In this document: in pieces, positions 1 to 7,749 of the stretch
Position numbering within the stretch: position 1 is the first letter of the stretch
How the letters are laid out: every line of letters starts with the position of its first letter
NCBI RefSeq assembly: GCF_965208925.1
Contig: NZ_OZ242364.1
Location: 682,001 to 746,000 of the forward strand
DNA length: 64,000 nucleotides
Source: Poriferisodalis sp965208925
GTDB lineage: Bacteria; Actinomycetota; Acidimicrobiia; Acidimicrobiales; Poriferisodalaceae
Direction: 5' to 3'
Notes under the pieces: model-generated
What the model was told of the DNA's origin: nothing
Seen by the model: only the letters and a program-made list of their open reading frames with translations
The model's database searches: none
Made by a program: the position numbers and the translations under genes

Positions 1-532
1 TCTCCTGGTCGAACTCGGCAGCGTGCGCGAGGTAGATGTCCGGGACCGGTCCGTCAGCGCCGACGTAGGACCGGATCGGATCGGCATCCGCATAGAAGCC
101 TCCCACCCAGCGGCCCGACCGCAGGCGGCACCTCACGAACCCCACCTCTCCGGTATTGAACAGCAGATCCCATGCAGACGGCGCACGGATTGGGCCGAGC
201 CGCCTCGACAGCGGCGATCCCGTCCGACGCACCAGCAGGCCAAGCGTCCACCCTCCGGACGCAGGCAAGGCTAGGTAGAGACCGGGAACCAGATACAGCC
301 ACCCCGGCAGTGGCTCGCGTTCGGCGAAGTCACGCCAGTAGGTGGCGACCAGCCAGTACAGCGGCCCCGCTCCCACCGCAAGGCATACCGCCGACAGGCC
401 GGCCAACCGCAAGAGCCAGTCCTTCAGACGCCGGCCGTAGCGCTGCACATGCCGCTCGAATCCCCAGGCTGCAAACGCTCCGGGGAGCAGCAGCACCAGC
501 ACCAGCAGTGCGGCCTCGTAGCCAGACGTCAT
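1..532 (-). CDS. DUF6338-like membrane protein, 3' end cut by window
   Basis: The minus strand is open from an ATG at 530-532 to the window edge, giving at least 177 residues with no stop. The N-terminus is one hydrophobic helix (LLVLVLLLPGAFAAWGF), followed by a basic stretch and a second hydrophobic region around residues 43-60. Near residues 130-150 come AWDLLF and then the patch GRWVGGFYADADPIRSY, with DIYLAHAAEFD at the edge. That layout (N-terminal helix, WDxxF, GRWVGG, DLYL) matches what I remember of DUF6338, a family of unknown function. Overlapping plus-strand frames in this stretch have no protein-like character. The function is unknown and the C-terminus lies outside the window. 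Confidence 0.6.
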   Translation of the reverse strand, partial: MTSGYEAALLVLVLLLPGAFAAWGFERHVQRYGRRLKDWLLRLAGLSAVCLAVGAGPLYWLVATYWRDFAEREPLPGWLYLVPGLYLALPASGGWTLGLLVRRTGSPLSRRLGPIRAPSAWDLLFNTGEVGFVRCRLRSGRWVGGFYADADPIRSYVGADGPVPDIYLAHAAEFDQE

Positions 533-640
533 CGAGCCGCCTTTACCTGCTGCGGCACCGCGCCTGGCGCCGTCGTTGCGTCATGGCAGCACAGTAGACG
601 TGATCTCTAGGTAAACCCCAGTGATTTTCATGCTAGCCGC

Positions 641-782
641 AGCCCGGGCGGTCAGGCGTCTTCGAGCGTGGCCCGCAGGAGTCTGAGCTGCTTGGCGTCG
701 GACGCTCGGATGGCGATGCGCACCAGGGGCCACATCACACGCCACAACACGCCCGTGCTCTGGCAATCGGCGGTCAGTGCCA
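641..782 (-). pseudogene. SRPBCC gene fragment A (C-terminal third)
   Basis: This stretch encodes the last ~45 residues of the intact SRPBCC protein at 15159-15584, from about VTLTADCQSTG to the terminal RLLRATLEDA, with near-identical DNA. Homology starts at the cagcccggg just 3' of the gene and stops abruptly near 780, where the PIN-toxin segment begins. Fragment B (1554-1719) carries the part that should directly precede it. A and B together are therefore one gene copy split by about 770 bp. Confidence 0.8.
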
Positions 783-788
783 ACGCCG

Positions 789-1169
789 TCAGTGCCAATG
801 CCGTGCCCGCAGCTCGGCCTCGCCGAGGTGCGCTGTGAGACGTGCGAAGTCGTCGAGATCGGAGGTGATGATGATGTCGTCGAGATGGATTGCGCATGCG
901 AGCAGGTGAGTGTCGACGACATCGGACGTGCCCGAATGGCGCAGAAGCGTTCCGACCGGCGAAATCTGTGTTGCGGTGAAGGGGCGCACGTCCAGCGCGC
1001 CTAGGAGTCGAGACAATCGAGCCTGCCGCGAGCCGTCCCGCCACACCTGCGCGACCGTCGGGGCTGTGGTGCGCAGCGCCTCGCCCACCTGCAGAGCGGC
1101 CTCGACGAAGTCCTTGGCTGCAGGCTCGTCTCGATCAATGGCGACCAGCACGCCGGCGTCGAGGATCAC
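789..1169 (-). CDS. PIN-domain toxin (VapC-like ribonuclease)
   Basis: A 126-residue PIN-domain protein. It opens with MILDAGVLVAIDRDE, whose Asp4 is the first metal ligand, and has a central acidic DVVDTHLLA and a C-terminal TSDLDDFARL, the usual acidic triad or tetrad of VapC-type RNases. Family members cleave RNA (often tRNA or rRNA) when the antitoxin is lost. Its start overlaps the stop of the upstream antitoxin gene by 4 nt, the typical coupled layout. The pair lies inside a copy of an SRPBCC gene, between fragments A and B, which suggests it arrived by insertion. The target RNA cannot be told from the sequence. Confidence 0.85.
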   Translation of the reverse strand: MILDAGVLVAIDRDEPAAKDFVEAALQVGEALRTTAPTVAQVWRDGSRQARLSRLLGALDVRPFTATQISPVGTLLRHSGTSDVVDTHLLACAIHLDDIIITSDLDDFARLTAHLGEAELRARHWH

Positions 1170-1450
1170 CGTTGACTAAAGAAGCGCTCTCTCATCGCGG
1201 CCACACCATCGGGGTCGGGCGGCCCCGACTCGGCTGACCACTCTTCCATGAAGGCCTCCAGGGCACGGCGACGGCGGTGCTCGTCGGCCAGCATTGCGAT
1301 GCCCTGCTTGATCGCTGCTGATCGGCCGCCGAACTCGGGCGCGATCTCGTCAAGCAGCTCCCGATCCTCGCCGTCGAGGCGCACTGTGGTCGTCTCAGCT
1401 GTCGTAGCGGCGGTGCCCTCGGCCTCCATGTCCTCAACGATAGTCGCCAT
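1166..1450 (-). CDS. VapB-type antitoxin
   Basis: 94 residues from an ATG at 1448-1450, chosen because AGGAG lies 6 nt upstream. The frame stays open further upstream, through SRPBCC fragment B, but that extension belongs to another family. An RHH-like core (TTTVRLDGEDRELLDEIA, then FGGRSAAIKQGI) is followed by an acidic, helical tail that would bind the toxin. It overlaps the PIN gene by 4 nt. The leader at 1451-1550 is AT-rich for this genome and should hold the promoter and an autoregulatory site, although I see no clean palindrome. Confidence 0.78.
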   Translation of the reverse strand: MATIVEDMEAEGTAATTAETTTVRLDGEDRELLDEIAPEFGGRSAAIKQGIAMLADEHRRRRALEAFMEEWSAESGPPDPDGVAAMRERFFSQR

Positions 1451-1553
1451 GGTCGCTCCTGCTCTCATCGCGTCACATGATGAATTGAAAATAGATGAAA
1501 TTGCTTGACGTGCAAATTGATTTTCTCGCGTTCGACGGCACGACTCCCAGCAC

Positions 1554-1719
1554 CGTGAGGTGCCCTCATCGTGGGGGTGGACCTCGTAGGCGTAGTCCGC
1601 CCTCACGCCGCCCTGAACCGAGCGCAGCACGATCGACTGCCCGGCGACGCATCCCACGATGGTGCTGGAGCGATCCTTGCCACGAGCGCGAAACGTCAGC
1701 CGGGTGCCTTCGGCGGTCT
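1554..1719 (-). pseudogene. SRPBCC gene fragment B (central part)
   Basis: Encodes residues equivalent to GTRLTFRARGKDRSST through DYAYEVHPHDEGTSR of the intact protein at 15159-15584. Homology ends at the codon for GTSR, exactly where fragment A resumes with VTLTADC. The N-terminal third is missing. On the far side the sequence passes into unrelated DNA at a cctcgacggcc that also occurs upstream of the intact gene, consistent with deletion at a short homology. The frame happens to run on into the antitoxin gene. Confidence 0.8.
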
Positions 1720-1791
1720 CCTCGACGGCCCACAGTCTCCCGGCGCCGGCCTCATGGGGCACATTGCATTGCCGACTCGTAATCTTCGACA

Positions 1792-2610
1792 ATGAGTCGC
1801 ACCGATGTGCTGGCTAGGTCGTTGCCGCCCTGGCGGTCGTACGGCCGAGTGGCAGCAACCACGTGTGCACTGACTCTGTTGACGACGGCCTGCTTCCACA
1901 TGTCGGTCGATGCCGTCTTGCACGACGACGGGTCGGGTTCGATGACCGGTTCGCTGCACCTGGAAAGAACCGTCTGGGAACTGTTGCTCGAAATCGGCCA
2001 AATGGACGACGTCACGTTCGAGGAACTCTGCGAGGCGAACGCCGACGCAATGCTCGAGACCGAGTCACCGGGTTCCCTCGACGACGGCTACGAGGGGGCC
2101 ATCGAACTGGTCGTGGACGATGCCGGCTGCGATGGCACGTTCACGGCCTCGTGGACTGCAGGCCATGCCGAGCGTGTCCTGTCCGGGCTGGGCCCCGACG
2201 GCGGACCGCTGTTCCAGCGCAACGAGGACGGCTGGAGATTCGAACTGGACATGGGCATTGTCCAAGAGCAGTTTGGTTTCGCGCGAAACGCGGACCTGGC
2301 CGCCCTGATCGTCGATCAACCGACCCTCACCATCTCGGTGGCGCTGCCAGGCGAGGTGCACGAACACAACGCAGACTCGCGAGACGGATCAACATTCCAT
2401 TGGCACGTCGTGCTCACAGACACCGAAGGCATGCCCGACACGCTCTATGCGGGCGCCACGCCCAGCGGCGGATCCGGGTTGGCGACGCTGGCCGCAATCA
2501 TTGTGGCCGCCGCAGTGCTGGGGGGTCTGGTGCTCGTCTGGCTCGTGCGGCGGCGCTCAAGTCGCGAGGCTGACGCCGATTTCGCATCGCCGCCGCATCT
2601 TGAGGACTAG
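1792..2610 (+). CDS. LppM-like predicted lipoprotein with C-terminal membrane anchor
   Basis: 272 residues. The N-terminus is a basic stretch, a hydrophobic segment (CALTLLTTAC) and a Cys at residue 34. This could be a lipoprotein signal, although the -3 position is Thr rather than Leu. The body has a beta-rich pattern beginning MSVDAVLHDDGSGSMTGSL, resembling the LppM/DUF3153 envelope domain. It ends with one transmembrane helix at about residues 225-247, a short basic stop-transfer (VRRRSSR) and an acidic tail. The protein should be anchored in the cytoplasmic membrane with the beta domain outside. No operon partner is seen on either side. The cellular role is unknown. Confidence 0.72.
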   Translation: MSRTDVLARSLPPWRSYGRVAATTCALTLLTTACFHMSVDAVLHDDGSGSMTGSLHLERTVWELLLEIGQMDDVTFEELCEANADAMLETESPGSLDDGYEGAIELVVDDAGCDGTFTASWTAGHAERVLSGLGPDGGPLFQRNEDGWRFELDMGIVQEQFGFARNADLAALIVDQPTLTISVALPGEVHEHNADSRDGSTFHWHVVLTDTEGMPDTLYAGATPSGGSGLATLAAIIVAAAVLGGLVLVWLVRRRSSREADADFASPPHLED

Positions 2611-2831
2611 GCGCAGCAAGGCGACTCGGTGCTGGCTGTCGAGCGTGTCGAGAAACCCTCGCGCCCAACTAGGTGACCGCCGGATTCCCCTCATTGCACA
2701 GTGTTCGGAATCTTGACGCTCTGCGAACTCGGCTCACACACTCCGGGTCCCGGCCCACCGCCTCCATGACATGTGAAAACGGATCGCTCATTGGCGAATA
2801 TCTTGCGCAATCACGTGCCTGCGCATCAAGG

Positions 2832-3029
2832 TCATTCAGCGTGGGGCGGCAACGAATACCACGTCTGGTGTGCCAGCGCCGTCTCGAACCGGCCGGCGCG
2901 TGCCTGTGCCTCGAGTTCCTCGCGGGTGAATCCGGTCTCGGCGATCGCGGCTTCGAGCGCTTCCCGAGCCTCGTAGGGAGTCGGGCGATGCACGACGATC
3001 TCGCTGGGTTCGGCATACGTCACTGGCAC
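2832..3029 (-). CDS. small hypothetical protein (65 aa)
   Basis: A GTG start at 3027-3029 has AAGGAG 7 nt upstream, which decides it over the longer open frame and over a second GTG two codons on. The protein is acidic and helical in the middle (YEAREALEAAIAETGFTREELEAQ) and ends with ARAGRFETALAHQTWYSL. It resembles small actinobacterial proteins found beside toxin genes, but I cannot place it in a named family and no intact toxin follows at 2610-2831. It may be an orphan antitoxin. Confidence 0.45.
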   Translation of the reverse strand: MPVTYAEPSEIVVHRPTPYEAREALEAAIAETGFTREELEAQARAGRFETALAHQTWYSLPPHAE

Positions 3030-3162
3030 GTGCTTTCTCCTTGCCGTGGGTTGGATCATCGTGTCATCGAAGTGACGTCGGGACGTGCCCCGCTCCCGTC
3101 GACATCTCGCGAACCTTGGCTCTCTCGAACCCTCGACGCGTTGGCGACGCTAGATGTCGTCT

Positions 3163-3286
3163 TGCCCGTTGGGCAGCATTTTGGTCCGGGTTCCGTTGGA
3201 ACCCGCTTTGCCACGGACCTCTGTCGAGGTCCAGATCGGACCCCCTCTGGGGGTCCCATCTATTCGTTTGGCGGCGGCAGCCGCCA
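3163..3286. repeat. cluster of five perfect short hairpins
   Basis: Within 124 bp lie five perfect inverted repeats: 3163-3175 (5-bp stem, GTT loop), 3188-3204 (GGGTTCC-GTT-GGAACCC), 3215-3232 (GGACCT-N6-AGGTCC), 3238-3256 (GGACCCCC-TCT-GGGGGTCC) and 3269-3286 (TGGCGGC-N4-GCCGCCA). None has a T-tract. The stretch lies in the ~400-bp non-coding interval between the small gene at 2832 and the HTH gene at 3451, where I see no convincing coding sequence. It could be a structured RNA, a decayed mobile-element end or a stacked terminator region. Confidence 0.6.
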
Positions 3287-3426
3287 GACGTAACGTCGCC
3301 GAGGTGTCGGACCGCCACGCAGCACTTGTCGATCTGGGCTGCACGAGCGGTCTCGCCAAGGAACTGCAGCAACTGACGGAAGAGGTCTCTGCACGATCGC
3401 CAGGACTCCCACGGCGGCCAGAGCTT

Positions 3427-3450
3427 GTTTGTCAGGTTAAACTGACAAAC
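3427..3450 (+). promoter_or_regulatory. palindromic operator abutting the HTH start codon
   Basis: GTTTGTCAG, 6 nt, CTGACAAAC: a perfect 9-bp inverted repeat whose last base is immediately 5' of the ATG at 3451. A protein bound here would block translation initiation or transcription, so autoregulation by the HTH product is likely. The TTTGTCAG half-site recurs in the AbiE operator at 37672-37704. Confidence 0.65.
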
Positions 3451-3774
3451 ATGAGCCTCATCGCTCACAACCGCCTGCCGGCGAAGCCCATCGACGCGCT
3501 ACGCGAACTCGTGCGCGCCATCGATGAGTGCGATGAACTCAAGCGCGAGACGGTGGCTGCGGCTCGCGAGGCAGGGGCCACGTGGGAGGCCATCGGCAGA
3601 GCCCTGGGCATCACCCGACAGTCAGCTTGGGCGCTCTACTCGGCCGACGCTGCTGCTCTCAGCGCTGACCTCGCCGAAAGTGCCACGAGGAACTCCGACC
3701 TCTCCGAAGACGAGGCAGCCGACATCGCCGTCGAGGCAGTACGCCAGGTCCGCAGAGCTCGCAGAGCACGCTGA
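3451..3774 (+). CDS. small helix-turn-helix protein
   Basis: 107 residues from the ATG directly after the palindrome. The frame is open upstream, but that part has no protein-like content. A long helix (RELVRAIDECDELKRETVAA) precedes a clear HTH, ATWEAIGRALGITRQSAW at about residues 47-65, of the sort found in small sigma-like or AsnC-like DNA-binding proteins. The C-terminal third is acidic and then basic (AVRQVRRARRAR). It is probably a repressor or antitoxin of the palindrome at its own start. No toxin partner follows: SRPBCC fragment C begins 10 nt after its stop, which suggests the original partner was lost or replaced. Confidence 0.6.
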   Translation: MSLIAHNRLPAKPIDALRELVRAIDECDELKRETVAAAREAGATWEAIGRALGITRQSAWALYSADAAALSADLAESATRNSDLSEDEAADIAVEAVRQVRRARRAR

Positions 3775-3783
3775 TCCAGCAGC

Positions 3784-4021
3784 AGCCCGGGCGGTCAGGC
3801 GTCTTCGAGCGTGGCCCGCAGGAGTCTGAGCTGCTTGGCGTCCGACGCTCGGATGGCGATGCGCACCAGGGGCCACATCACACGCCACAGCACGCCCGTG
3901 CTCTGGCAGTCGGCGGTCAGCGTGACCCGTGAGGTGCCCTCATCGTGGAGGTGGACCTCGTAGGCGTAGTCCGCCCTCACGCCGCCCTGAACCGAGCGCA
4001 GCACGATCGACTGCCCGGCGG
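3784..4021 (-). pseudogene. SRPBCC gene fragment C (C-terminal half)
   Basis: Nearly identical to the 3' half of the gene at 15159-15584, from about AGQSIVLRSVQGG to the terminal RATLEDA and stop, with one His for Pro change (VHLHDEG). Unlike A and B it is not interrupted at GTSR-VTLT. Homology breaks at the cggcg near 4021, followed by the amidase promoter region. It has no start region and should be non-functional. Confidence 0.8.
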
Positions 4022-4046
4022 CGGGTCGGTTGCCCTAGTTCCAGAT

Positions 4047-4062
4047 ACCCGCAATTGCAGGT
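4047..4062 (+). promoter_or_regulatory. near-palindrome upstream of amidase, candidate regulator site
   Basis: ACCCGCAATTGCAGGT is symmetric when Y/R pairs are allowed (ACCYGCAA-TTGCRGGT). Its reverse complement matches 7578-7593 at 14 of 16 positions and the neighbouring 7605-7620 at about 13. It lies 84 nt before the amidase start. A perfect GTTCGC-GG-GCGAAC palindrome follows at 4071-4084. These are candidate sites for the NarL-type regulator encoded at 6943. Confidence 0.5.
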
Positions 4063-4145
4063 GACATGGCGTTCGCGGGCGAACTTACGCTGCGAGCGGC
4101 TCGGCCCTGAAAGGGGTCGCGAAGACGGACGACACGGGGGTAGCG

Positions 4146-5696
4146 GTGGCCGTTCCAGTACCCGATCTGGATGAGCTGCGCGAGATTTCGCAGCGCTGGA
4201 GTCTGGGGCTTCATGACGACGAGCTCTCGGTGTATCAGGCGCTGATCGCAGGCGCGTTGGGTTCATACGAGTACGTCGATGCGATGTACGACGGGTCCAA
4301 GCCCGAGGCTCCCGACCGCAGCAGCTACCGGCCAGACGATGCCGACAACGAGCTCGGCGCCTGGTATGTGCGATGCGACCTCCAAGACATCGATTCGGGA
4401 CCTCTGTCAGGCAAGACGTTCGCCATCAAGGACAACGTGGCCGTGGCGGGTGTTCCGATGATGAACGGTTCTCGAATCGTCGAGGGCTACGTGCCGACAA
4501 TCGACGCCACGGTTGTCTCGCGCATCCTTGCGGCAGGCGGCCGAATCCTCGGAAAGTCGGCCTGCGAAGACCTCTGCTTTTCGGGAGCCAGCCACACCTG
4601 CGCGACGGGCCCCATTCGCAACCCTTGGGACACCTCACGCACCTCAGGGGGATCGTCAGGCGGAAGCGGCGCGCTCGTCGCGGCCGGCGAGGTGGACATG
4701 GCCATCGCCGGCGACCAGGGCGGATCGATCCGGATGCCGTCCGCGTTCTGCGGCAACGTCGGGCTGAAGCCCACCTTTGGCCTGGTTCCTTACACCGGGG
4801 CCTATCCGATCGAATGGACCATCGATCATCTGGGGCCGATAGCCCGGAACATGGATGATCTCGCAACGTTCCTGACAGCGATCGCGGGTCCTGACGGCAA
4901 CGATCCGCGCCAACCGCACGCGCCATCGGGCATCAACTATTCCGACGGCATGGACGACGGCATCGACGGGCTCAAGATCGGAGTCGTCGCCGAGGGATTC
5001 GGCTGGGAAGGGCTCAGCGATCCGGTGTCGGACGCACTCGTGGAAGCCGCCGCCGGTCGCCTCGCGGACGCAGGAGCGGCCGTTGAGAGCGTCTCGGTGC
5101 CCGAGCACCGAGACGCGCTGCACGTCTGGAACGTCATCGCCACTGATGGAGCAATGTGGCAGATGATCCGCGGCAATGGCTACGGCATGAACTACCGGGG
5201 TCGGTTCGATCCCGAGCAGATCGAGCACACACATCGTGGTTGGAGGGCACACGCTGAGCTGACATCCAAAACGCTCAAGTTCGTGCTCCTATGTGCTGAG
5301 CACACGTTCTCGCACACAGGTGGAGGGGCCTATGCCCGCGCTTCCAACGTCCGCCCGAAGATCAACGCTGCCGTGGACGCCGCGCTCGCTGACTATGACG
5401 TGCTGTGCTACCCGACGCTGCCGTTCCCGGCAACGAAGATTCCCTCGAGCGACGCCCCAATCGACGAGTACGTGGCACGTGCGCTGGAGATGATCCCCAA
5501 TACGGCGGTCTCAAACGTGACGGGCAATCCTGACCTGACGATTCCGGTCGCCGCAGGCGGCGGAATGCCTGTGGGCATGAGCATTGTGGGCAGACGGTGG
5601 GACGAGCGCACGCTGATTCGGGTGGGCCGGGCCTATGAAAAGCTGGTGGGCGGATTCGCCCTATCTCCGATGGCAAAGGAAAGGCTCGACGGCTGA
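4146..5696 (+). CDS. amidase (amidase-signature family)
   Basis: 516 residues from a GTG preceded by a G-rich ribosome-binding stretch (gggggtagc). The Ser-cisSer-Lys catalytic set is visible: Lys95 in FAIKDN, the Gly/Ser loop TSGGSSGGSG with the cis-Ser at about 170-171, and nucleophile Ser194 in DQGGSIRMPS. These enzymes hydrolyse carboxamides to acid plus ammonia in the cytoplasm. The gene begins the cluster with a two-component pair and a urea/short-chain-amide type transporter, so an imported aliphatic or aryl amide is the likely substrate. The GatA and indoleacetamide branches of the family are alternatives. No GatB or GatC is nearby, which argues against tRNA amidation. Confidence 0.9.
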   Translation: MAVPVPDLDELREISQRWSLGLHDDELSVYQALIAGALGSYEYVDAMYDGSKPEAPDRSSYRPDDADNELGAWYVRCDLQDIDSGPLSGKTFAIKDNVAVAGVPMMNGSRIVEGYVPTIDATVVSRILAAGGRILGKSACEDLCFSGASHTCATGPIRNPWDTSRTSGGSSGGSGALVAAGEVDMAIAGDQGGSIRMPSAFCGNVGLKPTFGLVPYTGAYPIEWTIDHLGPIARNMDDLATFLTAIAGPDGNDPRQPHAPSGINYSDGMDDGIDGLKIGVVAEGFGWEGLSDPVSDALVEAAAGRLADAGAAVESVSVPEHRDALHVWNVIATDGAMWQMIRGNGYGMNYRGRFDPEQIEHTHRGWRAHAELTSKTLKFVLLCAEHTFSHTGGGAYARASNVRPKINAAVDAALADYDVLCYPTLPFPATKIPSSDAPIDEYVARALEMIPNTAVSNVTGNPDLTIPVAAGGGMPVGMSIVGRRWDERTLIRVGRAYEKLVGGFALSPMAKERLDG

Positions 5697-5700
5697 ACGA

Positions 5701-5721
5701 AGGGCACACGAATCGTGCTCT
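5701..5721 (+). terminator. hairpin after amidase, weak terminator or attenuator
   Basis: AGGGCAC and GTGCTCT form a 7-bp stem (one G-T pair) around a 7-nt loop, starting 5 nt after the amidase stop. Only attgattgg follows, with no U-tract. It may lower read-through into the kinase gene rather than stop it. Confidence 0.35.
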
Positions 5722-5761
5722 ATTGATTGGGGAACCATCGGTCTCGGAGCGCGAGGGAGCC

Positions 5762-6943
5762 ATGGCTGAAGTCAGGCCGGGGGGCAACGGCATTGGAGGC
5801 AGTGAAGCTGCCCGCCTAGAGGATCTCGAACGGCTCGCGGACCTCAGCGAGACGCTGATTGGATTCCTCGATCCAGGAGCGCTCGCCCAGCGCACCGCGA
5901 CGCTGCTGCATCGACTCCTGGGACTTCCTCTTGTGTCGGTGGCCGTACGCGACGGCTTGTCGCACTACGCGATGCGCGGTGTTCATGGAGCACGCACCGA
6001 CCGCTTTCGCCAAGTTCAGGTCTCGGCGGGCGAGGGCATGGGCGGCCGGGTGATGATCGAGCGCCGACCGATCGAGGTGGAGAACTACACCACAGATCCG
6101 CGCATCACGAACCATTTCGCCGATGTCGTGTCCGCTGAAGGGCTCGGCGGCATGGTGGCTGTGCCCGTCGAGTACGACGACGAACTCGTAGGGATCCTCT
6201 ACGGCGGGCTGCGCTCTATCGGGTCTATCGGCGACAGATCCAAAGTGCTGCTCGAAGAAGCGGCGATCAACCTGGCGCCAATGATGGCTGCGTCGATTCG
6301 AGCCGCCACAGCCATCCGTCGACACGTCGACGCTGAACGTCAGCGCATTGCGACCGATCTCCACGATGACGTCAGCCAGCTGCTGTTCTCGATCAGCGTG
6401 GCTGCTCAGTGTCTGCGAGACGGAGGAAATGGGAGCCAGTCCGCGATCGCCGAGCGCATCGAGCGCCAGGCCCAAGAAGCGACCCAACGAATGCGCCAGG
6501 CATTCAATGTCACCGAGCCCGGCGATTCCAACGAGTCCGCCACAGTTGCGCTTCAAAGCGAAATAGACGACTTAGCAGCCAGATCGGGACTCATGGCGCA
6601 CTTCGTCGTGCGGGGCGCCATTCGTCCGTTGCCGCAACGAGTCGAGGCTGCGCTCGTCAGCATCGCCCGCCAAGCCTTCTTCAACATCGAACAACACGCG
6701 CAGGCATCCATGGTCGTCGCAACGCTGGAATTCCGAGACGCAGAAGTCTCGCTGGTGATTCAGGACGACGGCCACGGGCTGCCAGAACGATTCGAGCTCC
6801 TCGTGATTCCGTCCGGCGATCGACACTGGGGCTTGGCCTCGATGTTGCGACAAGCACAACGCCAAGGCGGCGACCTAGAGGTGCGGCCTGGAGAGGACGG
6901 CGGGACAACGGTCCGCATCACCATGCCCGTCGGCGAGCACTGA
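5762..6943 (+). CDS. GAF-domain sensor histidine kinase (HisKA_3 type)
   Basis: 393 residues from the ATG with GAGGGAG just upstream; an in-frame start 39 nt earlier lacks such a site. Residues ~40-175 form a GAF domain (FLDPGALAQ to LVGILYGGLR). A HisKA_3 dimerisation helix follows with the phospho-acceptor His in RIATDLHDDVSQLL (about residue 201). The ATPase domain has DDGHGLPERF and HWGLASM, then GGTTVRITMP at the end. There is no transmembrane segment, so it should sense a cytoplasmic signal. The stop overlaps the start of the regulator gene (TGATG), so the two form one pair. It probably controls the flanking amidase and transporter genes. Confidence 0.88.
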   Translation: MAEVRPGGNGIGGSEAARLEDLERLADLSETLIGFLDPGALAQRTATLLHRLLGLPLVSVAVRDGLSHYAMRGVHGARTDRFRQVQVSAGEGMGGRVMIERRPIEVENYTTDPRITNHFADVVSAEGLGGMVAVPVEYDDELVGILYGGLRSIGSIGDRSKVLLEEAAINLAPMMAASIRAATAIRRHVDAERQRIATDLHDDVSQLLFSISVAAQCLRDGGNGSQSAIAERIERQAQEATQRMRQAFNVTEPGDSNESATVALQSEIDDLAARSGLMAHFVVRGAIRPLPQRVEAALVSIARQAFFNIEQHAQASMVVATLEFRDAEVSLVIQDDGHGLPERFELLVIPSGDRHWGLASMLRQAQRQGGDLEVRPGEDGGTTVRITMPVGEH

Positions 6944-7572
6944 TGACCGCTTCAGTCCTGGTGATCGACGACCATCCGGTTGTGATCGACGGAGTCCGCC
7001 AGCTGTTGGCCGGCCAGACGGAATTCACCATGATCGGCGAGGCCACAAACGGGACCGATGGGGTGGCGCTCGCGAAATCGCTCGGGCCTGACCTAGTGCT
7101 GTTGGACCTCAAGCTGGGGGACAGCTTCGCACCGCACCTGTGCCGGCTGCTGGCCGACGCTTCGCGGACGTCTCGCATCATCATTCATACCGCCTTTGAC
7201 GATCGGGAGCCGCTGCGAGCCTGCCTGAACGCTGGCGCGGTAGGAGTCGTGCTGAAGGACGCCAGCAATCTGGTCGATGCACTGCGTCGCGTGATGACCG
7301 GCGAGATCTACGTCGATCCGTCGCTGGTCGTCGACCCGAAAGCTCGTGCGCTGCGGCTCGGAGATGAAGGCGGCGTCTACGAGTCGCTGACCCTGCGCGA
7401 ATACGAGGTCCTGTGCGTGATGGCACTGGGACGCACCAGCAAGGAGATCGCCGCCGAGTTGCATCTGGCCGAGAACACGGTGCGCAGCTACACACAAGCG
7501 CTGCTGTCGAAACTGCACGCTCGCAACCGCATCGAAGCCGTGGCGGTAGCCCGCGAGTTGCGACTGCTCTAG
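6943..7572 (+). CDS. NarL/FixJ-family response regulator
   Basis: 209 residues starting inside the kinase stop (TGATG). The receiver has the acidic pair VIDDHP (residues 8-10) and phospho-acceptor Asp55 in LVLLDLKLGD. The switch Lys is in VVLKDASN. The C-terminal LuxR-type HTH runs SLTLREYEVLCVMALG to NTVRSYTQALLSKL. NarL-type regulators bind short inverted sites as dimers. Candidates occur 6 nt after this gene (7578-7593), at 7605-7620 and before the amidase (4047-4062). It is expected to activate amide uptake and hydrolysis genes when the kinase is stimulated. Confidence 0.9.
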   Translation: MTASVLVIDDHPVVIDGVRQLLAGQTEFTMIGEATNGTDGVALAKSLGPDLVLLDLKLGDSFAPHLCRLLADASRTSRIIIHTAFDDREPLRACLNAGAVGVVLKDASNLVDALRRVMTGEIYVDPSLVVDPKARALRLGDEGGVYESLTLREYEVLCVMALGRTSKEIAAELHLAENTVRSYTQALLSKLHARNRIEAVAVARELRLL

Positions 7573-7577
7573 CGCGT

Positions 7578-7620
7578 ACCTGCATTCGCGGGTAATTCCG
7601 CCCAACCCTGCAATCGCGTG
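7578..7620 (+). promoter_or_regulatory. two copies of the amidase-promoter motif before the binding-protein gene
   Basis: ACCTGCATTCGCGGGT (7578-7593) and CCCTGCAATCGCGTG (7606-7620) are spaced 27-28 nt apart in the 177-bp interval between the regulator and the binding-protein gene. Both match the motif at 4047-4062. Tandem spacing close to an integral number of helical turns would suit cooperative binding by a NarL-type regulator. Confidence 0.5.
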
Positions 7621-7749
7621 TGTTGGCGACTCGTATCAGGGCCATAAGCACTGCCCAGAACACGCATCAAGCCGATCGCGCCGTAGGAGCCGTGGCGAGC
7701 GGCGACCGCGGTCGACGGCTGAAGCGTCACGAAGGGGAGGCCAGTTCCT

